The translations under genes were made by a program, and so were the position numbers. Below are positions 8,885 through 17,050 of a DNA stretch of 56,286 nucleotides, piece after piece (within the stretch, counting starts at the first letter, position 1; each line of letters starts with the position of its first letter). The notes below the pieces were generated by a model. It was not told the DNA's origin. It saw nothing but the letters and a program-made list of their open reading frames with translations, and did not search any database. Source of the stretch: Streptacidiphilus pinicola (GTDB lineage Bacteria; Actinomycetota; Actinomycetes; Streptomycetales; Streptomycetaceae); assembly GCF_003258295.1 (NCBI RefSeq), contig NZ_QKYN01000046.1, positions 1-56,286 of the forward strand. Direction: 5' to 3'.

Positions 8885-11719
8885 TCACCGCGTCGGCACG
8901 GTGAGGTCCTGGAGCAACGGCGACACGACGCGGTGGTCCGGATGCATCCGCAGCAGCGCGGTGACGACCCCGGCCAGGCCGGGCATCAGGCCCGGGGCGA
9001 AGGCCTCCTTGGCGATGCCGCCGACCGGGCCGCGTTCCTCGATCCCGCTGAGCAACTCGGCGTCCGCCCATACGAGATCGGGTCCCGCGTAGTCGGGGAG
9101 CAACTCCGCCAGGGTGGCCAGCAGTTCGCGCAGGCCCAGGTCGCCGTGGCAGAGCGTGTGGCTCCAGCCGAAACCCTCACGCATCGTCGCGGGCAGGGAA
9201 CGGCGGGCCGTCTCCAACTGGTGCGCGTCGCCGCCGCGCCGGTACAGATCGGCGGCGGCCAGGCCGATCCCCGTGCTTCCGTGGCACCAGGCGGTCGGGA
9301 AGTCGGTCTGACTGCCGACGCGCGCGTCCTGCCACGCGCCGGCGGTGTCGTCGAACAGCGAGCTCTCGAAGGCGAAGGCCTGCCCGGCGAGCGCGCACCA
9401 ACGCGCCCGGTCGGCGGCGGAACCGGCAGGCGAGGCGGCGAGCCGGGACAGCGCCCAGCCGATCCCCGTGGAGCCGTGCGCGAAGCCGCCGATGCCCTCC
9501 GGGGTGAGCGGGGTGGACCAGCGCGCGCCCCGCTCGTCGTGACGGACGGTTCGTTCCAGCTGGGCTCCCGCCGCTGCGGCTGCGGCCAGCCATTGGTCCT
9601 CGCCGGTCAGCTCGGTGAGGCCGAGGAGCGGGACGATCACGCCGGCCGTGCCAGTGAGCACGTCGAGCTCCTGGTCGGCGGCGAGGGCCTCGGCGGTGAT
9701 CAGCGCGGCTCGGGCGCGGGCCCGTTCCAGCGGGTCGGCCGCCCGCACCACCGGATCGTCGGCCAGACCGTGCAGGGCCGCCCAGGTCCACGCCTGTCCG
9801 GCCAGGCCGAGGAAGCCGCCGAGCTCGGCGGTGGGGACGCGCTCCTCCGTCGCGGCCAGGACCCGGAGCGCGCCGCGCAGCGCGGGTTCCAGGCCGGGCA
9901 CCTCGTCGGCGCGTCCGGCCCGGGCCTCGGCCCGGTACTGGGCCAGCGCCAGCACCACGCCGCCCTGCCCGCTGTAGAGGTCCGCGGTCAGCGGGCGGAT
10001 GGCCCAGCCCGCGCGCATCAGGACCGGGCTGATCCAGGTGGTGGTGCCGTCCACGCCGGTGACCGCGTGCCGGAGCAGACGCTCGACGGCATCCGCCGCG
10101 ATCCGGCGGCGCCGGGCGTCCAGGCGGGCACCGTGCGGCTTGCGGGTCGGCACCTGGACCCGGGCCGGGAGCTGGCGTTCGTTCAGGTACGCGCCGACGA
10201 GGGCGCTGCGGATGACGTCCTCCTCCCGCCACAGGTCGGCTGAGTGCCAGTCGGCGAGCGTCGCGTCGAGCCGCGTGCGGTCCACCGTGAAGGTGAAGAC
10301 GGGGATGTCGCCCAGCAGCAGGTCGGCGATCTCGGCGTCCACGGTGGCCGGGTCGTCCGGCGCGCCGGGCAGCGCCGCGGCGTTGCGGCGCATGATGTCG
10401 CGACCGCGTTCGAGGGCGGCCGCCGGGTCGTGCAGCGACGCGGGGTGCCAGAGCATGCGGGCGATCTCGACGTAGGCCTGGGTGGGGCGGCGCAGCAGAC
10501 GCACCACCGTGCCGTGGAAGTGGTCCAGCGCCGGGGCGAGCGCGCCGGCGGCGTCGAGGGCGGCCAGGTGCGCGGTCTGGTCGCGGAAACCGGCGACGAC
10601 CTGGTCCCAGTGGTGGATCAACACCGGGTCCGGGCTCGGATGGTTGCCGGTACGCGGCAGGTCGACGACGTCCACCGCGAGGCGCGCGGCGTCCGTGCCG
10701 GCGTCGGCGATGACCGGGACGCGGATGCGCGGGTTCTGACCCGGCAGGGAGCCGGCGGCGGAGATGTCGACCCCGGCCAGCGTGTAGCCGTCGGCGCGCA
10801 GCGGCAGGATGCCGGTGCGCAGCACCGTCCCGCGGATCAGGCGGTAGGCCAGGTCGACGGCCTCGCCGCGCCCGCTCGGCGGCGTCGGCGGGTCCGGGGT
10901 GAAGAGCGTCTCGGCGTCCACGACCACCGGCTCCGGACCGCACGCGATCAGGTTCTCGGCGTGCAGGTCCGTTCCGCCGAGCAGCCGCATGACGGCCAAC
11001 CAACGGCCCAACGCGCGGTAGAAGAGCGCGAGTTCGGCACTGTCCCGGCAGTAGCGGTGGGTGACGAAGCCGGCCCAGCCGTAACCCGCCCGCACCAGGG
11101 TCCGCGGCACTCGGAGCGCCGGTCCCGCACCGTCCGCCGTGCCGACCTCCTCCAGGAAGGCGGCGAGCGCCGCGTCGACCTCGGTCGGACGGGGCTTGTA
11201 GACGACGCGCCCGTGGGCGAAATCCAGCAACGCGACGGCGTGGCCGCCCCGGTGGGGGTCGCCCGCCCCAAGGCTCAGCCCCTGCAGGGGTCCTGGCTCC
11301 CGGCCGTCCAGGAGGGCGGCCAACGCGGGCCGGTCGGACGCCAGGCGGGCGGCCAGCTCCAGGACGGCGTCCAGGTGGCGGGCGGCGACGGCGTCCGTGC
11401 GCTCGTGCAGCACCGGATAGCGGCCCGCCAGCTCGGCGAGGTAGTCGGGGGTACGTGCCAGCGTCAGGAACTGCTGCCAGCGCTCGGGTGGCTCACCGTC
11501 GCCGAGGCGTCCCTCCAGCGAGGCGGCCTGCAGTTCCAGGAGGAACACCCGGTTGAGCTTCACCTGCAACAGCGCGAGGACCGAGCGGGTGGCCGCCTCC
11601 CGGACGACCGCGCGCTCCGGCGCGGCGAGCCCGTCGACGGCGTGAAGCTCCTTCGCGAAGCGGTCGAGCAGCGGCGCGGCCAGGGTCGCCACCGGTGCGG
11701 CGAACCAGTCCTCCTCCAT
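8885..11719 (-). CDS. lanM: Class II lanthipeptide synthetase LanM
   Basis: 944 residues, ATG 11717-11719 with ribosome binding site GGGAGAGGA. The N-terminal half is the DUF4135 dehydratase domain with a kinase-like active site: VVYKPR (Lys 175), DLHAEN (Asp 251, His 253, Asn 256), VVDAETLF near 268. It phosphorylates and eliminates Ser/Thr of the precursor. The C-terminal LanC-like cyclase (about 545-944) has the zinc ligands Cys 812 (WCHG) and Cys 857-His 858 (LCHGDLG), 45 residues apart as in NisC. It adds Cys thiols to the dehydro-residues. It lies just downstream of the precursor gene. No LanT transporter-protease, immunity or tailoring gene is adjacent, so leader removal and export must rely on other loci. 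Confidence 0.95.
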   Translation of the reverse strand: MEEDWFAAPVATLAAPLLDRFAKELHAVDGLAAPERAVVREAATRSVLALLQVKLNRVFLLELQAASLEGRLGDGEPPERWQQFLTLARTPDYLAELAGRYPVLHERTDAVAARHLDAVLELAARLASDRPALAALLDGREPGPLQGLSLGAGDPHRGGHAVALLDFAHGRVVYKPRPTEVDAALAAFLEEVGTADGAGPALRVPRTLVRAGYGWAGFVTHRYCRDSAELALFYRALGRWLAVMRLLGGTDLHAENLIACGPEPVVVDAETLFTPDPPTPPSGRGEAVDLAYRLIRGTVLRTGILPLRADGYTLAGVDISAAGSLPGQNPRIRVPVIADAGTDAARLAVDVVDLPRTGNHPSPDPVLIHHWDQVVAGFRDQTAHLAALDAAGALAPALDHFHGTVVRLLRRPTQAYVEIARMLWHPASLHDPAAALERGRDIMRRNAAALPGAPDDPATVDAEIADLLLGDIPVFTFTVDRTRLDATLADWHSADLWREEDVIRSALVGAYLNERQLPARVQVPTRKPHGARLDARRRRIAADAVERLLRHAVTGVDGTTTWISPVLMRAGWAIRPLTADLYSGQGGVVLALAQYRAEARAGRADEVPGLEPALRGALRVLAATEERVPTAELGGFLGLAGQAWTWAALHGLADDPVVRAADPLERARARAALITAEALAADQELDVLTGTAGVIVPLLGLTELTGEDQWLAAAAAAGAQLERTVRHDERGARWSTPLTPEGIGGFAHGSTGIGWALSRLAASPAGSAADRARWCALAGQAFAFESSLFDDTAGAWQDARVGSQTDFPTAWCHGSTGIGLAAADLYRRGGDAHQLETARRSLPATMREGFGWSHTLCHGDLGLRELLATLAELLPDYAGPDLVWADAELLSGIEERGPVGGIAKEAFAPGLMPGLAGVVTALLRMHPDHRVVSPLLQDLTVPTR

Positions 11720-11778
11720 GGGGTCCTCTCCCGGGGCTGTCGGGTGGGTTCCGGTCGGTGCCTGACACAGTCGCCGGG

Positions 11779-11805
11779 GGCCGCGCGCCCGAGGGGCGCG
11801 CGGCC
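11779..11805 (-). terminator. Hairpin between lanthipeptide precursor and LanM genes
   Basis: GGCCGCGCGCCC at 11779-11790 pairs perfectly with 11794-11805 across a 3-base loop. It lies 9 bases after the precursor stop codon and 60 upstream of the lanM start. It probably causes partial termination, so that precursor peptide is made in excess over the synthetase. Confidence 0.65.
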
Positions 11806-11813
11806 GGAGCGGC

Positions 11814-12017
11814 TCAGCAGCAGTAGCTGTGGTACGAGCCGGTGGGGCTGGAACAGAACGCCATCAGGGCGTCCGTGCTGTCGGTCAACGCGGCCTCGGC
11901 CGCGCCCCCGCCGACGAACAGCGGGCCGGCCGGGTTGTCCTTGCCGAACGCGGTCTCCGCGCCCGCGAGCCACGCGTCGACGATCCGGCCCGGGTGGGCG
12001 GCGGCGGCACTGGGCAT
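11814..12017 (-). CDS. lanA: Lanthipeptide precursor peptide LanA
   Basis: 67 residues. ATG 12015-12017 is seven bases after a strong AAGGAGG; a TTG two codons earlier is less likely. The N-terminal leader (MPSAAAAHPGRIVDAWLAGA onward) is followed by FVGGG at 34-38, a possible double-glycine processing site. The C-terminus ends AFCSSPTGSYHSYCC. Cys 55, 66 and 67, with Ser 56, 57, 61, 64 and Thr 59, are candidate ring-forming residues. Cleavage after GG would give a core of about 29 residues; an alternative cut near ALMA would give about 14. I do not recognise the core as a named lanthipeptide. Position 94 bases before lanM makes the assignment secure even without homology. Confidence 0.88.
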   Translation of the reverse strand: MPSAAAAHPGRIVDAWLAGAETAFGKDNPAGPLFVGGGAAEAALTDSTDALMAFCSSPTGSYHSYCC

Positions 12018-12184
12018 GAGCAACCTCCTTGTGAAGGAAAGGTGATGGACGCGCTCAGCATCGCCGCAAGCAGCCCCGCGCCCGCAGGCGCGAACCGGCC
12101 ATCTTCATGACGGTGTACGCGCCGCCGCCGCGCGCCAGGCGCGTGGCCCAGGCGCGCGGCCCAAGGGCCCGCCCGTGTTCGCGG

Positions 12185-14122
12185 CTAGTGGACGGACTGC
12201 TGCAGCGCCGCGCCGAGGACGGCGGAGCCGGTCATGTCCAGGGCCGGCTCGTCGGTCTGCCAGGAGCGGACGTCGTCCGAGAAGCGGCTGTCGTGTCCGG
12301 TGAAGGCGTTGAACGGGTCGGCGCCGCCGGGCGGGCAGGCGACCATGCCGGTCTGGTAACCGCCGAGCCCACCCGTGAAGTTGCTCGGGTTGTTGGGCCC
12401 GTTCACGACCCCGCCGACGTCGAGCGCGCCCTTGCCGTCGGTGCTGCCGGACAGGTTGGCCACCTGGTGCTGCATGCAGTCGGGGAAGGTGCTGCCCTCG
12501 CCGACCATGAAGCTCGTGCCCCAGGCGTTCGCGCCGAGCAGCCAGTCGCGCTGCTCGGTGGCGAAGGCCTCGTAGGAGCGGTCGCCCGTGGCCTGCCGGT
12601 AGAGCGCCTCGATGGTGAGGAAGCCGAAGGTGTGCGCGTCGACGTCGAAGTTCGTGTAGTCGCCGCCCGCGTGGAAGATGTCGCCGCCGGCCTTGGTCGC
12701 GCCGGCCCGGACCTGGCGCTTCAGGTCGGCGGTCAGCGCGGCCGGGGTGACGGCCAGTCCGGCCGGATCGCCCGCGGCGGCCAGCGCCTTGAGCAGGTCG
12801 GCGTGGGCGAGGGCGGAGGTGTCGTAGAGGTTGAAGGTGTCGCCGGTGTCGCCCGCGAGGTAGTCCTTGGCCCAGGTGGCGGCCTGCGCCAGGTACGGTG
12901 ACGCGCTCCGGCCGAGGGCCTGTGCGGCGAGCGCGATCTCGGCGCCGCCCAGCTCCATGTCGTCGTGCCAGGTGGACTCCGGGTAGTAGGCGTTGGGCAG
13001 GGCGGTCGTCAGCGTCGCGGGCGGGTTGCTGGTGTCGGCCATCGCGTAGAGCGAGGTGGCCGCCTGGTACTCGGCGGCTGCCTGCGCCGGGTCGCGCTGC
13101 GCGTCCACCTGCGCGGCCAGCGCGAACGCGGCGCTGACCCGGCCGACCACGTTGGGGCTGATCGGCTTGCCGGGCGCGGCTGCTTCGAAAGCCGGCCGGT
13201 GCGTGGCGGCGTAGCGGTCCGCGGTCGTGGTGTCGCCGTCGTCCTGCTGCGGCAGCCGCCACAGGTCGTGGTCGCCGTGGAAGGTGCCGGCCGCGTTGCC
13301 GGAGCCGATGCCGACCTGCAGGTAGAGCGTCCTGGTCTGCTGGTTCCACATCTTGTTCAGCCACTGCTCGCCGTAGTGTGCCTCGGCGGCGAGCGCGTCG
13401 GGCGCCGCGGGGCCGAGCGCGCGCTGGGAGGCGAGGAGCAGCGTGTCGCTGAAGGCGGCGGTATGGGTGAACTTGAGGAAGTCGCCCGCGTCGAACCAGC
13501 CGCCCGAGACGTCGACCGGACCGCCGATCTTCTTCAGGTCGCTGTCGGTGATGGTGTCGGAGCCGCCGGCGGCGAAGTCCGGCCAGGCGTAGACGTTCGC
13601 GTGCGCGTCGTTCGGGTGCGAGGGCTGGCGCTTCAGCGGGCCGGGCAGCACCGAGGCGCCGTCGCGCTGGTTCTGGAAGAAGCTGACCCCGTCGGCGACC
13701 AGCTTGCCGTAGAGCGAGGAGGCGGCCTCGACCCGGAAGACCGGGGAGGTGGCGGTGGCGCCGCCGCTGACGACGAGGCGGTAGCTGCCGGGGGCGGTCA
13801 GGCCGGAGAAGGTGATCGGGTAGACGTCCGGGTAGGCCTTGTTCCACCCGCCGCGGCTCGCGCCGCCGACGGTGCCGCTCAGCACGGTCGCCCCGGCGGT
13901 GTCCACGATGTGGAAGGCGACGGAGGAGACGGCCGAACCCGTCATCAGGTAGGCCTGTTTGACCTCGCCGGGCAGGAAGCCGGCCTGGTCCACACGCAGG
14001 CGTGCCGTGCTCGCGGCCTGCGCGGCGGGCGCGCCGAGCCCGAGCGGCACGGTGGCGACGGCGGCGCTGACCACCAGCGCGGCCAGCCCGGTGGTGGTGC
14101 GACGCCTGTGGGGGAGGGGCAT
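12185..14122 (-). CDS. Secreted GH9 cellulase (endo-/exoglucanase)
   Basis: 645 residues, ATG preceded by GAAGGAG. A Sec signal peptide runs to AQA (about residue 36). It is followed by a CelD-type Ig-like domain (RVDQAGFLPGEVKQAYL to about residue 130), then the (alpha/alpha)6 GH9 catalytic domain. GGWFDAGDFLKFTH carries the DAGD pair that includes the catalytic base. Near the C-terminus WQTDEPALDMTG carries the probable acid Glu, where NEPA-type sequence is usual. There is no cellulose-binding module after the catalytic domain. It hydrolyses beta-1,4-glucan outside the cell. It is transcribed away from the S53 peptidase, and palindromes in the shared upstream region suggest regulation. Confidence 0.93.
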   Translation of the reverse strand: MPLPHRRRTTTGLAALVVSAAVATVPLGLGAPAAQAASTARLRVDQAGFLPGEVKQAYLMTGSAVSSVAFHIVDTAGATVLSGTVGGASRGGWNKAYPDVYPITFSGLTAPGSYRLVVSGGATATSPVFRVEAASSLYGKLVADGVSFFQNQRDGASVLPGPLKRQPSHPNDAHANVYAWPDFAAGGSDTITDSDLKKIGGPVDVSGGWFDAGDFLKFTHTAAFSDTLLLASQRALGPAAPDALAAEAHYGEQWLNKMWNQQTRTLYLQVGIGSGNAAGTFHGDHDLWRLPQQDDGDTTTADRYAATHRPAFEAAAPGKPISPNVVGRVSAAFALAAQVDAQRDPAQAAAEYQAATSLYAMADTSNPPATLTTALPNAYYPESTWHDDMELGGAEIALAAQALGRSASPYLAQAATWAKDYLAGDTGDTFNLYDTSALAHADLLKALAAAGDPAGLAVTPAALTADLKRQVRAGATKAGGDIFHAGGDYTNFDVDAHTFGFLTIEALYRQATGDRSYEAFATEQRDWLLGANAWGTSFMVGEGSTFPDCMQHQVANLSGSTDGKGALDVGGVVNGPNNPSNFTGGLGGYQTGMVACPPGGADPFNAFTGHDSRFSDDVRSWQTDEPALDMTGSAVLGAALQQSVH

Positions 14123-14156
14123 CGACCGCTCCTTCGAGTCCTGGTGGTTCAGATGG

Positions 14157-14173
14157 TTAGGAAACTTTCCTTA
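14157..14173. promoter_or_regulatory. Inverted repeat TTAGGAAA-C-TTTCCTTA upstream of GH9
   Basis: The 17-base near-palindrome lies 35 bases upstream of the GH9 start codon, where an operator would overlap the promoter or leader. From memory, similar TTAGGAAA/TTTCCTAA boxes occur upstream of secreted glycoside hydrolases in streptomycetes; the cognate regulator is not identifiable here. Confidence 0.45.
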
Positions 14174-14212
14174 CCGCGCCGAAGGTAGGGCGCTGCTGAC
14201 GAGGGGTCAAGG

Positions 14213-14230
14213 CTTCGCGTAAACGCGAAG
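14213..14230. promoter_or_regulatory. 18-base palindrome in the GH9/S53 intergenic region
   Basis: CTTCGCGTAAACGCGAAG: perfect 8-base arms around AA. It lies between the GH9 promoter side and the S53 promoter, and is a candidate operator for either or both genes. Confidence 0.45.
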
Positions 14231-14250
14231 TTTCATCTTCCGCATCACTC

Positions 14251-14280
14251 TTGTCAGCTCCCTGACACCGCAGATACGGT
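14251..14280 (+). promoter_or_regulatory. Predicted vegetative promoter of the S53 peptidase gene
   Basis: TTGTCA (14251-14256) and TACGGT (14275-14280) are separated by 18 bases, a fair match to the main sigma factor consensus. They lie 69 bases upstream of the TTG start. Confidence 0.4.
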
Positions 14281-14348
14281 TCTCGCCACTGACACCCCTT
14301 GAGAGGGTGTTCAGAAGTTCTGCCCGACTCCCCACTGGAGGCAGTACG

Positions 14349-15557
14349 TTGCGCACCTCGTCGATATCCACCGCAGCCGTTGCCGTCGCCCTCGGTGCCT
14401 CGGCCCTGGTGGCCGCCGCACCCGCCCAGGCCGCGTCCACCCACAGCGCGTCCTGGACCCGCTCGTGCGCCGTCGACCTGACGCCCGGTCACGTCTTCTG
14501 CAACGCCCTGCACGTCACCAACACCACCGAGCACGTCCACGCGATGGGCATCACCCCGAACGCCACCCCCTCCGGCTTCGGCCCCTCCGACCTGCACTCC
14601 GCCTACAACCTCCCGGCGAACGGGGGCGCCGGTCAGACCGTCGCCATCGTGGACGCCTACAACGACCCGAACGCCGCGGCCGACCTCGCGGTCTACCGCT
14701 CCCAGTACGGCCTCCCGGCCTGCACCACGGCCAGTGGCTGCCTGAAGATCGTCGGCCAGAACGGCGGCTCCACCCTGCCGAGCAGCAACTCCGGCTGGGC
14801 CGGGGAGATCTCGCTCGACCTCGACATGGTCTCCGCCATCGCGCCCAACGCGCACATCATCCTCGTCGAGGCGAAGACGGCGAGCATGACCAACCTCGGC
14901 ACCGCGGTGAACACCGCCGTCAAGCTCGGCGCGACCGAGGTCTCGAACAGCTACGGCGGCTCCGAGTCCTCCGCCGACACCGGCTACGACTCCACCTACT
15001 TCAACCACCCCGGCGTCCCCATCACCGTCTCCTCCGGCGACTCGGGCTACGGCGTGGAGTACCCGGCCGCCTCCCCGAACGTGACGGCCGTCGGCGGCAC
15101 CTCGCTCAGCAAGGCCTCCAACACCCGTGGTTGGAGCGAGAGCGTGTGGTCGACCAGCTCCACCGAGGGTGCCGGCTCCGGCTGCTCCGCCTACGAGCCC
15201 AAGCCCACCTGGCAGACCGACAGCGGCTGCGCCCAGCGCACCGTCGCCGACGTCTCCGCGGTGGCCGACCCGGCCACCGGTGTCGCGGTGTACCAGACCT
15301 ACGGCGGCTCCGGCTGGGCCGTCTACGGCGGCACCTCGGTCGCCGCCCCGCTCGTCGCCGGCGTCTACGCCGATGCGGGCTCGCACAGCGCGGCCGTCCC
15401 GGCGGCCGACGCGTACGCGCACAGCAGCGCGCTGAACGACGTCACCACCGGCGCGACGGCGAGCTGCTCGCCCTCGTACCTGTGCACGGCCGGCACCGGC
15501 TACGACGGCCCGACGGGCCTCGGCACGCCGAACGGCCTGACCGCCTTCACCGGCTGA
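14349..15557 (+). CDS. Secreted S53 (sedolisin) serine-carboxyl peptidase
   Basis: 402 residues from TTG 14349, chosen because GGAGG lies at 14337-14341 and the product then begins with a good signal peptide (MRTSSISTAAVAVALGASA, cleavage after AQA). An upstream GTG has no ribosome binding site. The S53 catalytic residues are visible: Glu 153 and Asp 157 (WAGEISLD), Asp 231 (SSGDSGYG) and Ser 330 (GGTSVAAP). About 60 residues precede the catalytic fold, so the long inhibitory propeptide usual in sedolisins is missing or greatly shortened. Several Cys pairs suggest disulfides. Expected to be an extracellular endopeptidase, probably active at acid pH. Confidence 0.88.
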   Translation: MRTSSISTAAVAVALGASALVAAAPAQAASTHSASWTRSCAVDLTPGHVFCNALHVTNTTEHVHAMGITPNATPSGFGPSDLHSAYNLPANGGAGQTVAIVDAYNDPNAAADLAVYRSQYGLPACTTASGCLKIVGQNGGSTLPSSNSGWAGEISLDLDMVSAIAPNAHIILVEAKTASMTNLGTAVNTAVKLGATEVSNSYGGSESSADTGYDSTYFNHPGVPITVSSGDSGYGVEYPAASPNVTAVGGTSLSKASNTRGWSESVWSTSSTEGAGSGCSAYEPKPTWQTDSGCAQRTVADVSAVADPATGVAVYQTYGGSGWAVYGGTSVAAPLVAGVYADAGSHSAAVPAADAYAHSSALNDVTTGATASCSPSYLCTAGTGYDGPTGLGTPNGLTAFTG

Positions 15558-15572
15558 CCGCGCAGCACTGAT

Positions 15573-15605
15573 CGTCCGGCCGCCCGTCTTCGGGGTGGTC
15601 GGACG
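15573..15605. terminator. Bidirectional terminator between convergent genes
   Basis: CGTCCGGCCGCCC (15573-15585) pairs with GGGTGGTCGGACG (15593-15605) with two G-T pairs, across a 7-base loop. It lies between the stops of the S53 peptidase and the SsgA-like gene. Confidence 0.65.
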
Positions 15606-15625
15606 TTCGGCTTTCCGCTTCCGCT

Positions 15626-16033
15626 TCAGGCCGGCAGGTGCATGGCGAGCGCGTCGAAGTCCAGCCGCTGCACCTCCTCACCTTTTGGGACCAGGCGGAG
15701 GGTCCGCAGTACGAAGGCCCCGACCTCGTCGGACGGCAGCTCGATCAGCGCGTGGTCGTCCTCGCCGACCAGGAGCACGGAGAGCAGGTGCCGGCCGCCG
15801 TCCAGGGTCGGCCGGATCCGTACGTCCCCGGTCCCGGAGGGTCGGCTCAGCCCGTCCACGAGCAGGTCGCGGGCGAAGATCCAGGTGACCGGGGAGCGCC
15901 GGTCGGCATGGAACACCAGCCGCACCTCGTACGGCTCCGCGGTGCGGTACTCCAGCCGGGTCGCCAGCGCTCGGCTGCGCTCGGCCGAGACCACCTGGTG
16001 CGCGATCAGGTCCTGCGCGATGCGCGTCGTCAT
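15626..16033 (-). CDS. SsgA-like sporulation and cell-division regulator (SALP)
   Basis: 135 residues from ATG 16031-16033, with GAGGAG eight bases upstream; a GTG three codons earlier lacks spacing. The sequence from TTRIAQDLIAHQVVSAERSR through EPYEVRLVFHAD, WIFARDLLVDGL and GDVRIRPT is typical of the SsgA/SsgB family. These small cytoplasmic proteins exist only in morphologically complex actinobacteria. They control where FtsZ is recruited and how septa and spore walls are built. Which of the paralogues (SsgA-G) this is cannot be decided from sequence alone. Monocistronic and divergent from the membrane protein on its left flank in transcription. Confidence 0.9.
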   Translation of the reverse strand: MTTRIAQDLIAHQVVSAERSRALATRLEYRTAEPYEVRLVFHADRRSPVTWIFARDLLVDGLSRPSGTGDVRIRPTLDGGRHLLSVLLVGEDDHALIELPSDEVGAFVLRTLRLVPKGEEVQRLDFDALAMHLPA

Positions 16034-16190
16034 CCGTCCCACTCCTCCTCGCAGGGCCGCCGCCGGCAGCAGCCACGCGAGGAGAGAGTCGGCGGGATCC
16101 GGACTCTTACAGCAGTCCGGGAACTTTTTTCCGCCCCGCTCTCGCAGGGGACGATCCCCGGACCGACGGGCCCGGTAGCAACGCGCTCCG

Positions 16191-16237
16191 TTGACAGGTC
16201 GTCACTGTGCGCGTATGACCGTGACAGGGCGTCACTG
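16191..16237 (+). promoter_or_regulatory. Promoter with twin GTGAC-N5-GTCAC repeats
   Basis: TTGACA (16191-16196) and TATGAC (16214-16219), 17 bases apart, form a strong predicted promoter for the membrane-protein gene at 16290. Superimposed are two 16-base copies, TGACAGGTCGTCACTG at 16192 and TGACAGGGCGTCACTG at 16222. They are offset by 30 bases and each is an inverted repeat with TGAC/GTCA arms. One covers the -35 region and the other lies just after the -10, an arrangement expected of a repressor. Confidence 0.55.
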
Positions 16238-16289
16238 AGCCGAGTGGCGCCCGCCACGGGCACCGTGACCGGTTCAGGGGGTGTGGGGC

Positions 16290-16976
16290 ATGGCGACTGC
16301 CGAGGCGACCGTCCGGACCGATCCGGACACCGCGACCGTCAAGCGGCTGCGGCTGGGCGTCGGCGTGATCGGGCTGGCGTTGCCGATCGTGCTGCCGCTC
16401 GGGAACAGCATCCTCTCCGCGCACCTCGGCCTGCTGGCCTCGCTGAGCGGGTCCTACTACACGCACATGCGCAACGTCTTCGTCGGCGGGCTCTGTGCCA
16501 TCGGGGTGATCCTGCTCTGCTACCGCCACAACCGCCGTGAGGATGTGTGGAGTTCCGTCGCCGGCTGCTTCTCCGTCGTGGTGGCGCTGTGCCCGATGGA
16601 GCCCCCGGCGTCCGTGGTCGCGCATCCGACGGCGCAGCAGCAGGCGCTCGGGGTGCTCCACACGGTCTCCGCCGCCGTGGTCTTCACCGCGCTCGCGTTC
16701 TTCTGCCTCCGCCTCTTCCGCGACGACTCCGAGCCGGACGGTCCGCTGCGGCGCCGGATCTACCTGGTCTGTGGGATCGTCATCGCCGCCTGCATCGTGG
16801 GCATCGTGGTGGCCGGCGTGCTCCACTTCTCCGGGGTGGGCCCGCTGACGCCCGTCTTCGCGGGCGAGTCCCTCTCCGTCTTCGCCTTCGGTGCGGCCTG
16901 GTTCGTCAAGAGCGACGCGATCGTCGACCTGGCCCGAGCCACCGGACGGTCGGGCGTCGCGGCGCTCTGGCGCTGA
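16290..16976 (+). CDS. Integral membrane protein of unknown function
   Basis: 228 residues from ATG 16290. Seven hydrophobic segments are visible, starting at about residues 20-45, with short polar loops. SGSYYTHMRNVFVGGLCAIG in the second loop/helix and RHNRREDVWSSVAGCFSVVV are the most distinctive stretches. There is no catalytic motif I recognise. The general shape resembles DUF998-like membrane proteins, but I would not assign it. It has its own promoter with paired operator-like repeats, so expression is probably switched rather than constitutive. Confidence 0.75.
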   Translation: MATAEATVRTDPDTATVKRLRLGVGVIGLALPIVLPLGNSILSAHLGLLASLSGSYYTHMRNVFVGGLCAIGVILLCYRHNRREDVWSSVAGCFSVVVALCPMEPPASVVAHPTAQQQALGVLHTVSAAVVFTALAFFCLRLFRDDSEPDGPLRRRIYLVCGIVIAACIVGIVVAGVLHFSGVGPLTPVFAGESLSVFAFGAAWFVKSDAIVDLARATGRSGVAALWR

Positions 16977-17050
16977 AGCGCTGAACGACCGCTCCGTGGA
17001 CGGCCGTTGTCGGGAACGGGCGTCTCTGCCCAGCCTGACCGGACCGCGGA

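Noticed and set aside
12055-12108. 17-codon minus-strand frame upstream of lanA
   Set aside because: Very Arg/Cys-rich, no ribosome binding site, and likely just leader sequence of the lanA transcript.
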